Translations under genes and position numbers: made by a program
Notes under the pieces: model-generated
Seen by the model: the letters and a program-made list of their open reading frames with translations, nothing else
The model's database searches: none
What the model was told of the DNA's origin: nothing
From: Halocaridina rubra
Taxonomy: Eukaryota; Arthropoda; Malacostraca; Decapoda; Atyidae
Assembly (NCBI GenBank): GCA_037179515.1
Contig: JAXCGZ010020813.1
Span: 55,001 to 119,000, forward strand
Length of the DNA stretch: 64,000 nucleotides
Direction of reading: 5' to 3'
Shown: in pieces, positions 43,946-54,625 of the stretch
How the letters are laid out: each line of letters starts with the position of its first letter
Position numbering within the stretch: the first letter of the stretch is position 1

Positions 43946-44206
43946 GACAGGAAAAGGGGTGCAGTTCCTGTGATGTGTGGTATTCTCCCTAGGCTTAGCC
44001 AAAGTTCAGAGTGGTGGTCTCGAGCTATAGGAGTAAATGCTAGGATGAAAGTCTTCTGTCGGGAGAATAATATAGGTTTTATAGACGGGTGGGATCACTT
44101 CACTAGTCGTAAGCATATGTATGCAAGGGATGGAGTGCATCTTTCTAATTCAGGTGTCTCGGTATTGGCTGGTATGATAGACAGAGAGGTAGGGGGGTTT
44201 TGTTAG
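43946..44206 (+). pseudogene. CR1 ORF1, C-terminal part of SGNH (esterase-like) domain
   Basis: The frame opens after a TAA at 43,943 and reads AVPVMCGILPR, then WWSRAIGVNARMKVFC, FIDGWDHF and YARDGVHLSNSG, ending at TAG 44,204-44,206. GILPR and the DGVHLS block (Asp and His of an SGNH catalytic triad) are the conserved C-terminal parts of the esterase domain known from CR1 ORF1 proteins. The N-terminal half with the catalytic Ser is missing through 5' truncation. The first in-frame ATG is internal, so this is a remnant. It overlaps the ORF2 reading frame by a few bases. Confidence 0.75.
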
Positions 44207-44220
44207 ACACAAATAATGAA

Positions 44221-47200
44221 ATGAATAATACTTGTGCAGAGAAATTAGTCATCAAGGATTCAGTAAATAGTGGGTCAAATAACTGGGAGTCTAAGGATAA
44301 GAACCATTTGTTACATAGAACAAATATTAACAAAAAGAATAGCCACAAGAAGGGTAAAGCTAGAGAAAATTTAAAAGTATATTATACAAATAGCCGTAGT
44401 TTAGGTAACAAGATAGAAGAACTGAGAGCCATAGTATGTAGTGAGAGACCGGATATAATATGCATTAGTGAAAGTTGGATTAATTTAGAAAGCAAACACC
44501 TTAAAGCTGAGTACATAATTACAGGATATAAACTTTATAATGCTGCTCGTAGTGCAGATAGAAGAGGGGGAGGGGTAATTATGTATATTAAAGATAGCCT
44601 CAGAAGCTGCATTAAGTCTGGAATTAAGACAAATCTAAATTCAGAAACCTTATGGGTTGAAATTAAAAATAATATAGAAAGTCTAGTTGTAGGAGTAGTC
44701 TACAGACCACCTGATCTAGACGATATGGAGTCGCAAGTTATATACGATGAAATTTCTAAAGTTACCAGGGCAAATAGAGTTTGCATTGTAGGCGATTTTA
44801 ATTTTAGACATATTAACTGGGAAACCATAACAGGTGATAGTAGCTCTAAGGAGTTTTTGGAAGTAGTAGAAGACAATTTCCTTTCTCAGCATGTACATGA
44901 AGCAACACGGGGGGTGAATACACTAGATTTAGTTCTTAGTAATAGAGAGAATATGGTTACAAATTTAGAAGTTGGTGAAAAATTGGGCAACAGTGACCAT
45001 GATTCCATTAGATTTAACATAATTTTCAAGGAAACTATAAAGGAAAATAAGAATATTGTTCCAAACTTTAGAGCAGGAGATTTTGAGGGCTTAAAAACTA
45101 AATTATCTAATGAGGTATGGGAAGGGATTTCTGGTGTACAGATGTGGGTAGTTAATCCAGCAGGTCAGGTCTCAGGTAGCGGATTACCCCGAAATTTGAG
45201 TACCACATGCCAAGGATTATCACAAGATAAGATCAATACATTAAATTCTCTCACAGGAAAGAACAGCAGTCCGTCAGTTAATATAAATTTGGATGAGGAA
45301 TATAACAATTTTGTCATGACTCTTAAGAATAGTCAGAGAGACTATATTCCCATGAAACATTGCAGATCAAGAAAAAATGACCCTAAATGGATGAACAATA
45401 GAATAAAGAATCTTATAGGTATTAAAAGAGGAATATACAGGAAACTAAAAAGAGGTGAAGAGCAGGTGAGGCAGCAATATATACAGTTAAACAGGGAAGT
45501 TAAAAAGATAGTTAGAGAGTCGAAGAGAAAATACGAAGTTAGAATAGCAGGAGAAGCTAAAGAAAATCCTAAAGGGTTTTATCAACATTATCAAACAAAA
45601 TTTAAGGAAAAAGTCGGACCAATTGAAGTAGCCAATGGCCATATCACAGATGACGATAAAGTGATGTGTACATGTTTAAATGATTATTTCTTATCTGTAT
45701 TTACAAATGAAAACTTGGAAAATATTCCGGAAATAGAATCCATTTACAGAGACAGTCCCGATAATATACTTAGTTCAATAAATATTACGAGAGAGGAGGT
45801 AATAAAAGAAATAGATAAATTAAAGGCTCATAAATCTCCGGGACCTGATGGAATATATGCTAGAATATTAAAGGAATGCAAGGAAGAGCTTAGTTGTCCT
45901 CTAACTGCATTATTTAATAATTCAATAAAATTAGGATCGGTACCCATGGAGTGGAAATTGGCAGATGTGGTACCAATATTTAAAAAAGGAGAACGTGTTA
46001 TAAAGAATAATTATAGGCCGGTAAGTTTAACGTCAACAGTGGGTAAGATTCTAGAATCCATAATTGCAAATAAAATAAGGGCACATCTAGAATTACACAG
46101 ACTGATAAAACTTTCACAACACGGGTTTCTTAAGGGTTTTTCGTGCCTTACAAACTTACTGTCTTTTTATGCAGAAGTTTACGAGGCAGTAGATTGTGGC
46201 AAAGAATATGATACAATATATCTAGATTTTAGCAAAGCTTTTGATAGAGTTCCTCACAAAAGATTAGTTAAAAAGCTGGAAGCTCATGGTATAGGAGGAG
46301 CTGTGCTCAGATGGATCAAACAATGGTTAAAAGACAGAAAACAGAGGGTTTGCATAAATGGAGAGAAATCAGAGTGGGGCTCGGTTACTAGCGGGGTACC
46401 ACAAGGCTCGGTACTGGGTCCCCTATTATTCATCGTATATCTAAATGATCTGGATTCGGATATCAGTAGTAACCTAAGTAAATTCGCAGACGACACTAAA
46501 ATAGGTAGAACTATAAATGGAAAAGAAGACATTCATGCTTTACAGGAAGATCTAAATAGATTATCTGAATGGTCGGACAAATGGCAAATGGAATTTAATG
46601 TTGAAAAATGTAAAGTAGTTAAAATGGGTACTATAAAAGACAATACTAGTTATAAGCTAAATAACCATGAAATCATGAGTTTTCAGTGTGAAAGGGATTT
46701 GGGAGTTCTTGTGAGTAGTAGTCTTAAGCTAAGAGAGCAATGCACAGCAGTCAGAAATAAAGCAAACAGAATTTTAGGATTTATCTCAAGAAGCGTTAGC
46801 AATAGGACGGAAAAAGTTATTTTGCAGCTCTATCTTGCATTAGTTAGGCCCCATTTAGATTATGCTGTGCAATTCTGGTCACCTTATTATAGAATGGAAA
46901 TTGAATCCTTGGAGAGAGTGCAGCGAAGAATGACCAAGATGATACACAATATCAGAAATCTACCATATGAGGACAGATTAAAAAAACTTAATCTACATTC
47001 TCTAGAGAGGCGAAGAGTTAGGGGGGATATGATTGAAGTGTATAAATGGTTTAAAGGGATTAACAAGGGAGATATTAATAAAGTTTTAAAAATTCATGAT
47101 CAAACCAGAACTCGTAATAATGGATTTAAGCTTGATAAATTTAGGTTCAGAAGGGAAATTGGTAAAAATTGGTTTGGTAATAGAGTAGCTGATGCATGGA

Positions 47201-47292
47201 ACAAGCTTCCTAGTATGATAGTAAATGCCAATACCTTAGACACCTTCAAATGTAGATTAGATAGACATATGACAGAGGTAGGGTGGGTATGA
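44221..47292 (+). CDS. CR1 ORF2 protein: AP endonuclease plus reverse transcriptase, intact
   Basis: The ATG at 44,221 is 14 bases after the ORF1 stop, and the frame is open for 1,023 codons. The endonuclease has VYYTNSRSLGNKI, ICISESWI (Glu), RGGGVIMYI, VVYRPP, IVGDFNFRHINW (Asp) and GNSDHDSI (catalytic SDH near residue 259). RT has HKSPGPDGIYARIL, NNYRPVSLTSTVGKILES, SQHGFLKG, YLDFSKAFDRVPHKRL (Asp near 678), [15 protein letters not shown] and FADDTKIGR (catalytic Asp pair near 757). The C-terminal region has RPHLDYAVQFWSPY and RRRVRGDMIEVYKWFKG. All key residues are present, so it could encode an active enzyme. An unusual ~50-residue stretch (about codons 305-355) lies between endonuclease and RT. 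Confidence 0.9.
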   Translation: MNNTCAEKLVIKDSVNSGSNNWESKDKNHLLHRTNINKKNSHKKGKARENLKVYYTNSRSLGNKIEELRAIVCSERPDIICISESWINLESKHLKAEYIITGYKLYNAARSADRRGGGVIMYIKDSLRSCIKSGIKTNLNSETLWVEIKNNIESLVVGVVYRPPDLDDMESQVIYDEISKVTRANRVCIVGDFNFRHINWETITGDSSSKEFLEVVEDNFLSQHVHEATRGVNTLDLVLSNRENMVTNLEVGEKLGNSDHDSIRFNIIFKETIKENKNIVPNFRAGDFEGLKTKLSNEVWEGISGVQMWVVNPAGQVSGSGLPRNLSTTCQGLSQDKINTLNSLTGKNSSPSVNINLDEEYNNFVMTLKNSQRDYIPMKHCRSRKNDPKWMNNRIKNLIGIKRGIYRKLKRGEEQVRQQYIQLNREVKKIVRESKRKYEVRIAGEAKENPKGFYQHYQTKFKEKVGPIEVANGHITDDDKVMCTCLNDYFLSVFTNENLENIPEIESIYRDSPDNILSSINITREEVIKEIDKLKAHKSPGPDGIYARILKECKEELSCPLTALFNNSIKLGSVPMEWKLADVVPIFKKGERVIKNNYRPVSLTSTVGKILESIIANKIRAHLELHRLIKLSQHGFLKGFSCLTNLLSFYAEVYEAVDCGKEYDTIYLDFSKAFDRVPHKRLVKKLEAHGIGGAVLRWIKQWLKDRKQRVCINGEKSEWGSVTSGVPQGSVLGPLLFIVYLNDLDSDISSNLSKFADDTKIGRTINGKEDIHALQEDLNRLSEWSDKWQMEFNVEKCKVVKMGTIKDNTSYKLNNHEIMSFQCERDLGVLVSSSLKLREQCTAVRNKANRILGFISRSVSNRTEKVILQLYLALVRPHLDYAVQFWSPYYRMEIESLERVQRRMTKMIHNIRNLPYEDRLKKLNLHSLERRRVRGDMIEVYKWFKGINKGDINKVLKIHDQTRTRNNGFKLDKFRFRREIGKNWFGNRVADAWNKLPSMIVNANTLDTFKCRLDRHMTEVGWV

Positions 47293-47461
47293 ATAGGTTA
47301 GTGCTTATTCGAAAAATCATAAAAAGAAAAATAGAATAAATAAGTAGAGTAGAATAGAATACGTTAGACATGCTGAAAATACAATTCAAAAATGGAGCTG
47401 CCTCGTGTGTGCCAGTAGGCATGTTGCAGTGTCCTCTATTCTTATGTTCTTATGTTCTTAT

Positions 47462-49134
47462 TTTCATATCACTCACGGGGAGGGTGTGAAAGTAAAAATT
47501 TTTCTAGTATCATCCCTATGACAGACAATCACGAAATGTATGTCGTGTAATCATTAGTACGTGGCACTAAGTGAAATCTCAAAATTCACAGGTTTGTAGG
47601 GAAATGCTGAAATAAAGGGTCAAAACCAAGGGTTGCACTGGCCAAAAATGGTGGTGTTAAAGTACAACCTCACCATACTTGCGGTGTCCACACTTTAGTT
47701 AATACTCTTCAGCAACTCTAAGTTACATAAAAATTTAAAATTACCCATATTCTCACCTTATCACTGGAGAAATATCAAGATATATATATGTGTGTGTAAT
47801 AAAAAGAAAGATAACTGCATTATACATAAGTAGATATAATTTATCTTTATAAAATTAAGAATCAGTGTTTACGTTCTGGGATTTCAGTATTTAGAAATGC
47901 CAAATTCGGGTGACAACTGATTTTTTTACACAGGTAATCCAAATTCATGTAAAGACTGAACTCGGGTCTGAACTTGAACTATTCACCCGTATATTATTAA
48001 AAATTAATAAACAAATCCATTTAATAATAAGCGTTCCCTCACTTTTGTCTTTTTTGACAGCAAAATTTCTGAGATTTTTTGTTACTACAAGATCAGTTTC
48101 CTATAGATTCATTAATTAACGCAATTCAATGATGTAATACCAGGTTACATATACAGTACAGTATATGATTTACAAGAGTATGATAAAGCCCTGCTACTTC
48201 CCATTATATTCTTTAGTTGTTGTTGTTAATCCCTAGTCTGACCTGAGTTGGCACTATGTTACTGAATCATCCTCCCTGAGGTGCAAATCGGAAGAATATG
48301 CCAAGTACATTACAAGAGCAGCAGCAAAATAGGTCAAACTGCAGCTTCCAAGCTTTGGCCTTCACAAGGCATGAGAAGCTGTGAAAGGCTTTGATCACCT
48401 AGCCAATTCCCTCATTGTAAAGTTAAGGCCATAGCTAGCTCCACTACAATATGGAATCAAATTAAAATATAAATGTTTCCACAATGTTTCATTTCACTAA
48501 AACGAGTTAGTTGGCCATAACAGAACAAGAAGCAGCAGGTTTACGATATGATGGTGCAATGGGATAGGAACTATGCCCTTTCCTTCCTCATCTTTCATGT
48601 AAGGTGTTACATGGCAAGCAGAAAAAAAAAATATCGGGGAGGCTGGATATCACTCGATTTACTTTCCCTTATCCCTTACGGTTGACTCTTATGATACACA
48701 AGGAATACAAGTTAGACATTCTTTCTGCACCAACATAAAGGACACAAACATCACACAGAGATAGTACAATTTCTTTTGTTGCAATATCTGAAAGCGATGA
48801 CACGCCGAATTTAGCTGAATATGGCATCACATTAAAACAAAAAATATGTAGCCTTTTCCCAGTAGTCAGCAGGATGATCATAACCAACGGAAGAATAATA
48901 AAAAAAATATGATAACATATATAAACATACTCAATCCCTACAAGATCAAAGCAGTGCTCAACGCAGCAACTTGTCAAAACTAAATAAAAGTACCAAGAGT
49001 GTCAATTTAATACATTCGTGATTAATACTTTTTAATAACAAAAATGGTATTGTGCTGAAAGAGAAAATGGAAAATAAGTAAAAATCAACCTCATTTAAGG
49101 TTGTGAGTCTATAGGGTAGAGCAATAATTGATAA
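47462..49134. other. Non-coding interval
   Basis: This is AT-rich sequence without a recognised gene. A short (GTT)n lies at about 48,218. The segment 48,230-48,430 is less AT-rich and may be part of an old repeat, but I cannot match it to a second copy here. Confidence 0.55.
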
Positions 49135-49615
49135 ACACTTTCAATTTACAGATATGTTGTTATTATCAAATAATATAATGCGTAAACACACTTTCAACTT
49201 ACAGATACAAAAGAATGCTCCTTATACTAATTATAAAATAATATACTACATATACATGATTTAACTTATAGATATTAGAGTATTTCCTATAATAACTATA
49301 AAATAATATATGTAAGCACACTTAATTCAGATATAATTTATATAATACATATATACATATTTAGCTTAGAGATATAAAAGAGTCTTCTCTATAATTATTA
49401 TAATATAACACGTATAAAGACTTTTAACTTGCAGATATAAATGAGTGTTTGCTGCATTTATTAGCAAATAATATTAAGAGTAATGACAAATTTAACTCAC
49501 AGAGATAAAAGAGTGCACCTCATAATTATTATCAAATAATATAAAAGGTAAACTTCTAATTTACATATACAAAAGAGTGTTCCCTATACGTATTATCAAA
49601 TAATATAACATGTCT
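49135..49615. repeat. Degenerate minisatellite, ~65-bp unit, about eight copies
   Basis: Each unit begins with a variant of TTTAACTTACAGATATAAAA, followed by GAGTGTTCCC-like and TATTATCAAATAATATAA blocks. Unit starts lie near 49,137, 49,190, 49,258, 49,320, 49,360, 49,420, 49,488 and 49,553. Spacing is mostly 60-68 bp, with shortened units. It lies just downstream of the minus-strand gene ending at 49,784. The sequence is non-coding and AT-rich. Confidence 0.75.
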
Positions 49616-49783
49616 ATTTTCTTTTAGAGAAAAATGTCAACCAATATTTAAACTTCAAGAGCACTCTTAAAATTATCAAATGTTTTTGATATTACAGGAA
49701 TGTATGTATCATTTATTACATAAATGATAATAATTATCATATAAAAATAACGACCAAAAGTTCCCTTCAGTAAATAGTAAAAT

Positions 49784-51368
49784 TTAATATTCTAAACTCT
49801 TGTCTAATGTATGCCAAAGAGAGCTATATAATTCTTGGGAGGATGGTGTACATTTGTCTATATTAGCTGAACTTCTTGAAGTCTCAATTCTTTCTACACT
49901 ACTTAATATCCTTCTGCTCAGGGGAGATAAATTTTCTTTGCTACTCTCTCCCGAAGAGATATCAGGAGAGGAATCGAGTAGGTCGGTCAGTACGCTTTTG
50001 TAGCGCGATTCAGAAGAGGTGGTTCTGGGTTCATTACAAAGACCTCCATCAATATTCGCTCTGCTTGGATACTCGACTTTATCATAATCAAAGTTTGAAG
50101 AGGAGAGAGTTGGTTGATTATTTTTTACGATATCATATCTTTCTATGTTGCCAATATTGCTATCACTGGAAGGATCAGCATCAGAGGACTCATCACATAA
50201 CATCCTGTCTAAAATTCTGTTGTAACAACTGCTACTCTGTCTTACTAATCTTGAGGTATTTTTATCACAGTTGTAAATGCTTCTGTTCTTCTCATAATCA
50301 CAGTTTTGACTCAAGTCATGTCTATGTGCTTTTGCTATATTATTTCCACTATAAATTATAGAAGACCGCTCCATATCATTACTTTTGTTAGAAACTCTGC
50401 CAAGATAAGCAGCTGATGATGACATAGGAGCACCAATTAAATGATGCTCATCAAAGAGTAATCCATCTAAAAAACTATTGTGATCCTTGCAGTCTGAATC
50501 GGGTACTGTAATAATCATAGCTTCTCTAATTTCACTTCTAATCAAGGGATCAAAAACATCGCTAGAAGCAGAAGACTGGTATAAATTACTTACTGAAGAA
50601 CTATCATTCTCTGCATGAATAGAGGGAATATCTGTGATATAATTTTTAGATTCTTTCGACTCAGAATTACTGCTTAGCACTCTAACAGAATCATCCGAAT
50701 CAGAATCATTATCTGACTCTGGAATTACAGTTCTTTTTGCATACTTGCTAGCTAATTGATTAGGTTTATTTGTTAATCTCTTCATTGCTTTTCGTCGAGG
50801 AAAATGCAACTCATGAGCAGGGACAGTAGGTATATGAAAATAATTAGCTTCTGTTTCAGGAAATATATCTTCATTTTCGGGAGCAAAGGTTTTTGAATTA
50901 GCACAACCTTTTGCCAATTCTTGTTTTCTTAATGCAAAATTACTTTCTGAAGTACCTTTCTGGGTATGAGCAAATCTGGAGTTACTGGTAAGAGGCTTAT
51001 CAACATTATCTGTATAATGTAAGTGTGAATGACTAGGTCTGGGGTTACTGGGACAAGGCGTATCTAAGTTGTCTGTATTTCTTTTCTGTGCTTGGACTGG
51101 TCTAGAATTACTAATATCAAACCTAATTAAATTGTCTACACAACTTAATTGTGCATGAACACGTCTAGATTTATTGGTGCCAGACATATCAATATTACCT
51201 AAATTACATCCCTCAAGTTCATCAAATAAAAGTGACAGACTCGGCTCCTTGCAAGTGTGAAACTGACGTAGATATCTTAGATTGTCAAGTGAACTTCCTG
51301 CTAAAATCTTCTTTACAAATTCCTCAACACTCATTCCATTCCATTCTGCAAGATCTTGCAACTGATGC
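49784..51368 (-). CDS. Last exon of an unidentified Ser/Asp-rich protein
   Basis: A 527-codon open stretch begins after a good splice acceptor (TTTTTCTCTAATACAG, AG at 51,370-51,369), and no ATG lies near the start, so upstream exons must exist. The first ~45 residues are compact and probably helical (LAEWNGMSVEEFVKKILAG). Then come about four imperfect 21-residue repeats (50,954-51,202; pattern TDN-[LV]-D then SNxR). A basic patch RRKAMKRL (nuclear signal-like) is followed by two acidic segments resembling SUMO-interacting motifs (VIPESDNDSDSDDSVRVL and IITVPDSD). A short motif recurs: FLDGLLFDE, ILDRMLCDE and VLTDLLDSS. The rest is Ser-rich and probably disordered. Family not recognised; a nuclear role is inferred. 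Confidence 0.7.
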
Positions 51369-51370
51369 CT

Positions 51371-51840
51371 GTATTAGAGAAAAAGGTGTCAGTTTTTATG
51401 AGAATAGACAACAGAATCTTAGTTTAGAGATATATTTAACATAGCTTCAGTCAAGGATTTAAACTCGCAGAGCTCTGCAGGATAGCCACAAGTGTAGTAA
51501 AAGATGTAAGGTTGCCGGCCTACTGAACATGTTCTGACCATCCTTACTTCTCCTCCCAGCTGTTTTGTATGAAAAAAATACCGATGACAGAGAAACTGGT
51601 AGCCTTCATTCCTCTATCATTTTTAGCCGGCTCTTACAACACGCAAGGACCATAAGGCTATTCTATAAAAAGGGTAAAATACTGAGAATGAAACTTGTTT
51701 TCAAAACTGACAAGATATTGGCCAAGAAGGTTAAAGAAAGACAAAATGCTAATAACATCTAATAGTTCCTATACTGCACACTTTGCTCAACAAGGAAATT
51801 AGATTTATGAAATTTCAAAGGAAATGCGAAAAAAGGAGAC
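51371..51840. other. Probable intron of the minus-strand gene, no other feature
   Basis: This sequence lies upstream of the acceptor at 51,369-51,370 and is most likely intronic. No coding pattern is recognised. Confidence 0.5.
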
Positions 51841-52075
51841 TGTCGTGATATGATGACTATGTGGCAAGAAAGTGATGAGGATGGAAGATGAGGGTAGAAG
51901 GAAAAGAGGAAAGCCATAGCAAAGTCGGGTGGTTTGAGTGTATGAGGATTTAAGGGAGAGAGGGCTGAGAAACGATCAGATGCAAAACAGATGATTAAGG
52001 TGACACCTAGTCAGGAATCAAAACTCCACATAGATGTGGGATAAGGAGTAGTAAAAGAAAGAAAAAGAAAAAAAA
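51841..52075 (+). mobile_element. Old RTE LINE 3' fragment
   Basis: Translation in the plus direction gives a decayed RTE C-terminus: a GRRKRGKP-like block, then a GRGLRNDQ-like block and a HIDVG ending before an A-rich tail. This parallels GRRRRGRPKR ... KGLLGDE ... NIDPT of the element at 288-1379. Several frameshifts are present, so it is an ancient 5'-truncated copy. Confidence 0.6.
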
Positions 52076-53019
52076 TAGATTTATGTCATGGCAAGTAGAT
52101 TAAATGTACATAAAACAGAAATTTATGTCATATAATAATTAACATTATATTAAATGTGATGATGAAGTATAGTTTTTTAAACATGCCTCCTTGCTATGCC
52201 CGGGAGCATTAGAATGGGCATCCAGCCTTAAGTAACCAGCTACAACCTGTCTGTGTCAACCCTCATTTGTGTGTGGACTAATTGCCACACGAAATGGCAA
52301 AACATCATACCCTGCCAAAATTAGCAGTGGCAATGGAAAAAAACAAGAGGCAGAAGAGCTCTAATATACCCTACTCCAACTTGCATTTTTTGTCAAACAT
52401 CACTATATTTGCAACACAGTAATAGAAAATGTTGTTTGAATGTAGTAATTACCGACATATGGCCTTTGGTGTTTGTCCGTACAACACAGTTTTCCTCTGC
52501 AGACTTATGGTTCTTTCACTGTTGACTGTCAGTGTAGTGGGCATACGTTTCTTTTTCACATCCAAAGGGGTATATGAGTTTCTTGAATCCTGGGTTTTTG
52601 CTGGAATATTTCATGAGAAATGGAGTGGTAAGGCAAAATTTATGATACCAATGAACAAAATTTGTAAGAATATTACTAAGTAGCAAATTCAATTATTTCA
52701 AAAGTAATATTTCATTGTATTCTACAAGTCGTGGTTTCTTGTAACACACAAGAAAAAAGAAATAGAGTAACAAAAAGACAGTTTCATATAACACAAGAAG
52801 AATACCACAGTAACAATCTAAGATCAGTTATTTTGAAATAGTCATGACGTAAATTCAAAAAATATTATAATTTCAAAACTATACACTGTAGCAATAAAAC
52901 ATTACTATATGATTATACAGTTATACAAAAAAGCTGTTAACAATGCAATGAGAAAGCAAAATAGGTCTCAATAGAATAGTTTCATATTTTTCTTTTATAT
53001 TCTAATTGTCACGATTCAT
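52076..53019. other. Non-coding interval with an old dispersed repeat
   Basis: Positions 52,195-52,320 belong to the dispersed repeat also seen at 43,255-43,345 (GGGCATCCAGCCTTAAG, ACAACCTGTCTGTGTCAACC). The rest is AT-rich with no recognised feature. An 84-codon frame at 52,429-52,683 has no recognisable pattern and is not called. Confidence 0.5.
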
Positions 53020-53165
53020 CCCCATTCTGGGTGTATATGTTGACAGACTAGAGATGATGAATTTAGGTGGATGCCCTTCATAATGCCCCACAGTGGGTTC
53101 CATTGCAGGTTTATCACCTCCCAGTCGAATACTCTAACCACCAACTTATCGCGGTGTCAAGTAGA
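53020..53165 (-). repeat. tRNA-like SINE fragment
   Basis: On the minus strand the sequence GTTGGTGGTTAGAGTATTCGACTGGGAGGT reads like the D-arm and anticodon-arm part of a tRNA, followed by a decayed B box (GCAATGGAACCC). This is the usual head of a tRNA-derived SINE. It is too decayed to be a tRNA gene. Confidence 0.5.
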
Positions 53166-53334
53166 ATAGCTTCAACAAAATAAGAAAAAGAGCGGAAAGT
53201 TTTACTCCAAATTAAGTGTATAATTACACAAATATTCTTGGAAAAAATCTAATGCTATATAAAAACGAAAGCCTTCCTTGCTGTGTTGCAACTGAAGGTT
53301 ATTCTATTTGACTGGACAGTTATTTCAAATTGCG

Positions 53335-53700
53335 ACTGCCCACAGAGCTGGAGGTGGCAAAGTTGAAGATGATGAAGTTTTCTTTGGGTGTGTTATGGAT
53401 GGACAGGATAGAGAATGAGTATATTAGAGAGATAAGGCAAGTAGGTCGGCTTGGGAACATAGTGAAAAGGCAAGAATGAGATGGTTTGAGTATCTTCCGA
53501 TGAGGGATATGCTGGGAATACAATGCTGAGGATTGATGTGCAAGGGAGGAAGGAAAGAGGTAGGCCATAGCAAAGGGTTATGGATGAGGTGAGGGAGATG
53601 AGGATGTGTGGTGTGACAAAGGAGGATTCAGGGGATAGCATGATACAGGGACGACTGATCCACTGTTGCGATCCTTAACATGAAGCCAAAAGATATGATG
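53335..53700 (+). mobile_element. Old RTE LINE 3' fragment
   Basis: The plus strand encodes a decayed RTE C-terminus: LEVAKLKMMKFSLGV, MDRIENEYIRE, a DGLSIF region corresponding to LRWYGH, then a REERGRP block and MDEVREMRMCGV. These parallel the AEMMMLRWMCGV ... RGRPK ... series at 288-1379. Frameshifts and stops are frequent. It ends near 53,690 with an AT-rich tail. Confidence 0.65.
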
Positions 53701-54625
53701 ATAACTGTCCATAGAATAGTTTCAATTGAAGTTTTTCATAATATACAGGAACATCAAGACGGAATGAAAATCAGCACTATGCAAAATATTTTTACTAACG
53801 GTTTTGGCTGTAATTAAGATACTTTCAATTTCTATTTAAAAACTGGGAGTATTCATTTGAAATTAAAGCATGCTCCTCGTGTTTGAACAGTAAGACTGTA
53901 CAATATACATATGTGGAACTAAGTTAACACCATCTTAGATATCTGACATGGCATGTGAAGCCATGCATCTACATACAAGTTTTGTTGACAAAAAACTTTC
54001 TTTGTACAACAAAACAGTATTCTGCGTATTATTTTACATTAGAATGAAGGCATATGACTCTCTCTTCCTTTCATGCTAAAAAAAAACATCCATTTAAGAT
54101 GAATGTCAAAGCACAAAAAAAGATTTAATAATTATATAAGTTTTGTACATCTTAGAAGTCGCATAAGATATCATATGTGGATCTTGCACAGCTGAGTAGC
54201 ACCCAGAACCTCATATAAAGTTAAATTAACTTGGATATGGTTTGGTTAAGTTAGATTATGTGAATTCCCTTGTTAATATGATTAACCCTAGAGCACCCTG
54301 GGGTTATTCTTCTTTACAAGATCCTAATATGTCGCATCCAAGACGTACAGTCATTACTAATTACTTATAAAGAAAATGAGAGAGTATACATTATGAATAC
54401 TTATTATTCTATTGCTAAATGTGAATTATATAAATCCATCATTCAAAGGAAGCCTAACCATAAAAACTTCTGGCATTTCTCTTAACTTATCCTATAAGAA
54501 ATTTAATATTTTGTGTTGTTGTTTGTCGTTTTATGCCTCACTATTGATGCTCATTTGAATGGAGGTGGACACAGATACTTTGAAGCAAGGGAATTAAGGT
54601 TGGATGACTTCCCTTACACCTGCAA
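53701..54625. other. Non-coding interval
   Basis: Mostly AT-rich and probably intronic if the neighbouring minus-strand exons belong to one gene. Positions 54,530-54,625 contain an inverted copy of the dispersed repeat (TTTGAATGGAGGTGGACACA). Confidence 0.45.

Larger units (their letters stand above)
43925..47461 (+). mobile_element. CR1 LINE with intact ORF2 and 8-bp 3' tail
   Basis: The element starts inside ORF1 (5' truncation near 43,925), carries the end of an SGNH-hydrolase-type ORF1, an intact ORF2, and a 3' UTR of about 145 bp. The end is a tail of the 8-bp unit TTCTTATG (47,438-47,461). Short 8-bp tails of this kind, close to the ATTCTRTG repeats of vertebrate CR1, and an ORF1 with an esterase domain are hallmarks of the CR1 clade. 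It is distinct from the array family. Confidence 0.88.

Noticed and set aside
52429..52683. 84-codon plus-strand frame
   Set aside because: No recognisable motif, AT-rich, no splice context, and it lies among old repeat fragments.
53075..53165. Functional tRNA gene on the minus strand
   Set aside because: D-arm and anticodon-like segments are visible, but the B box is decayed and no acceptor stem can be formed.
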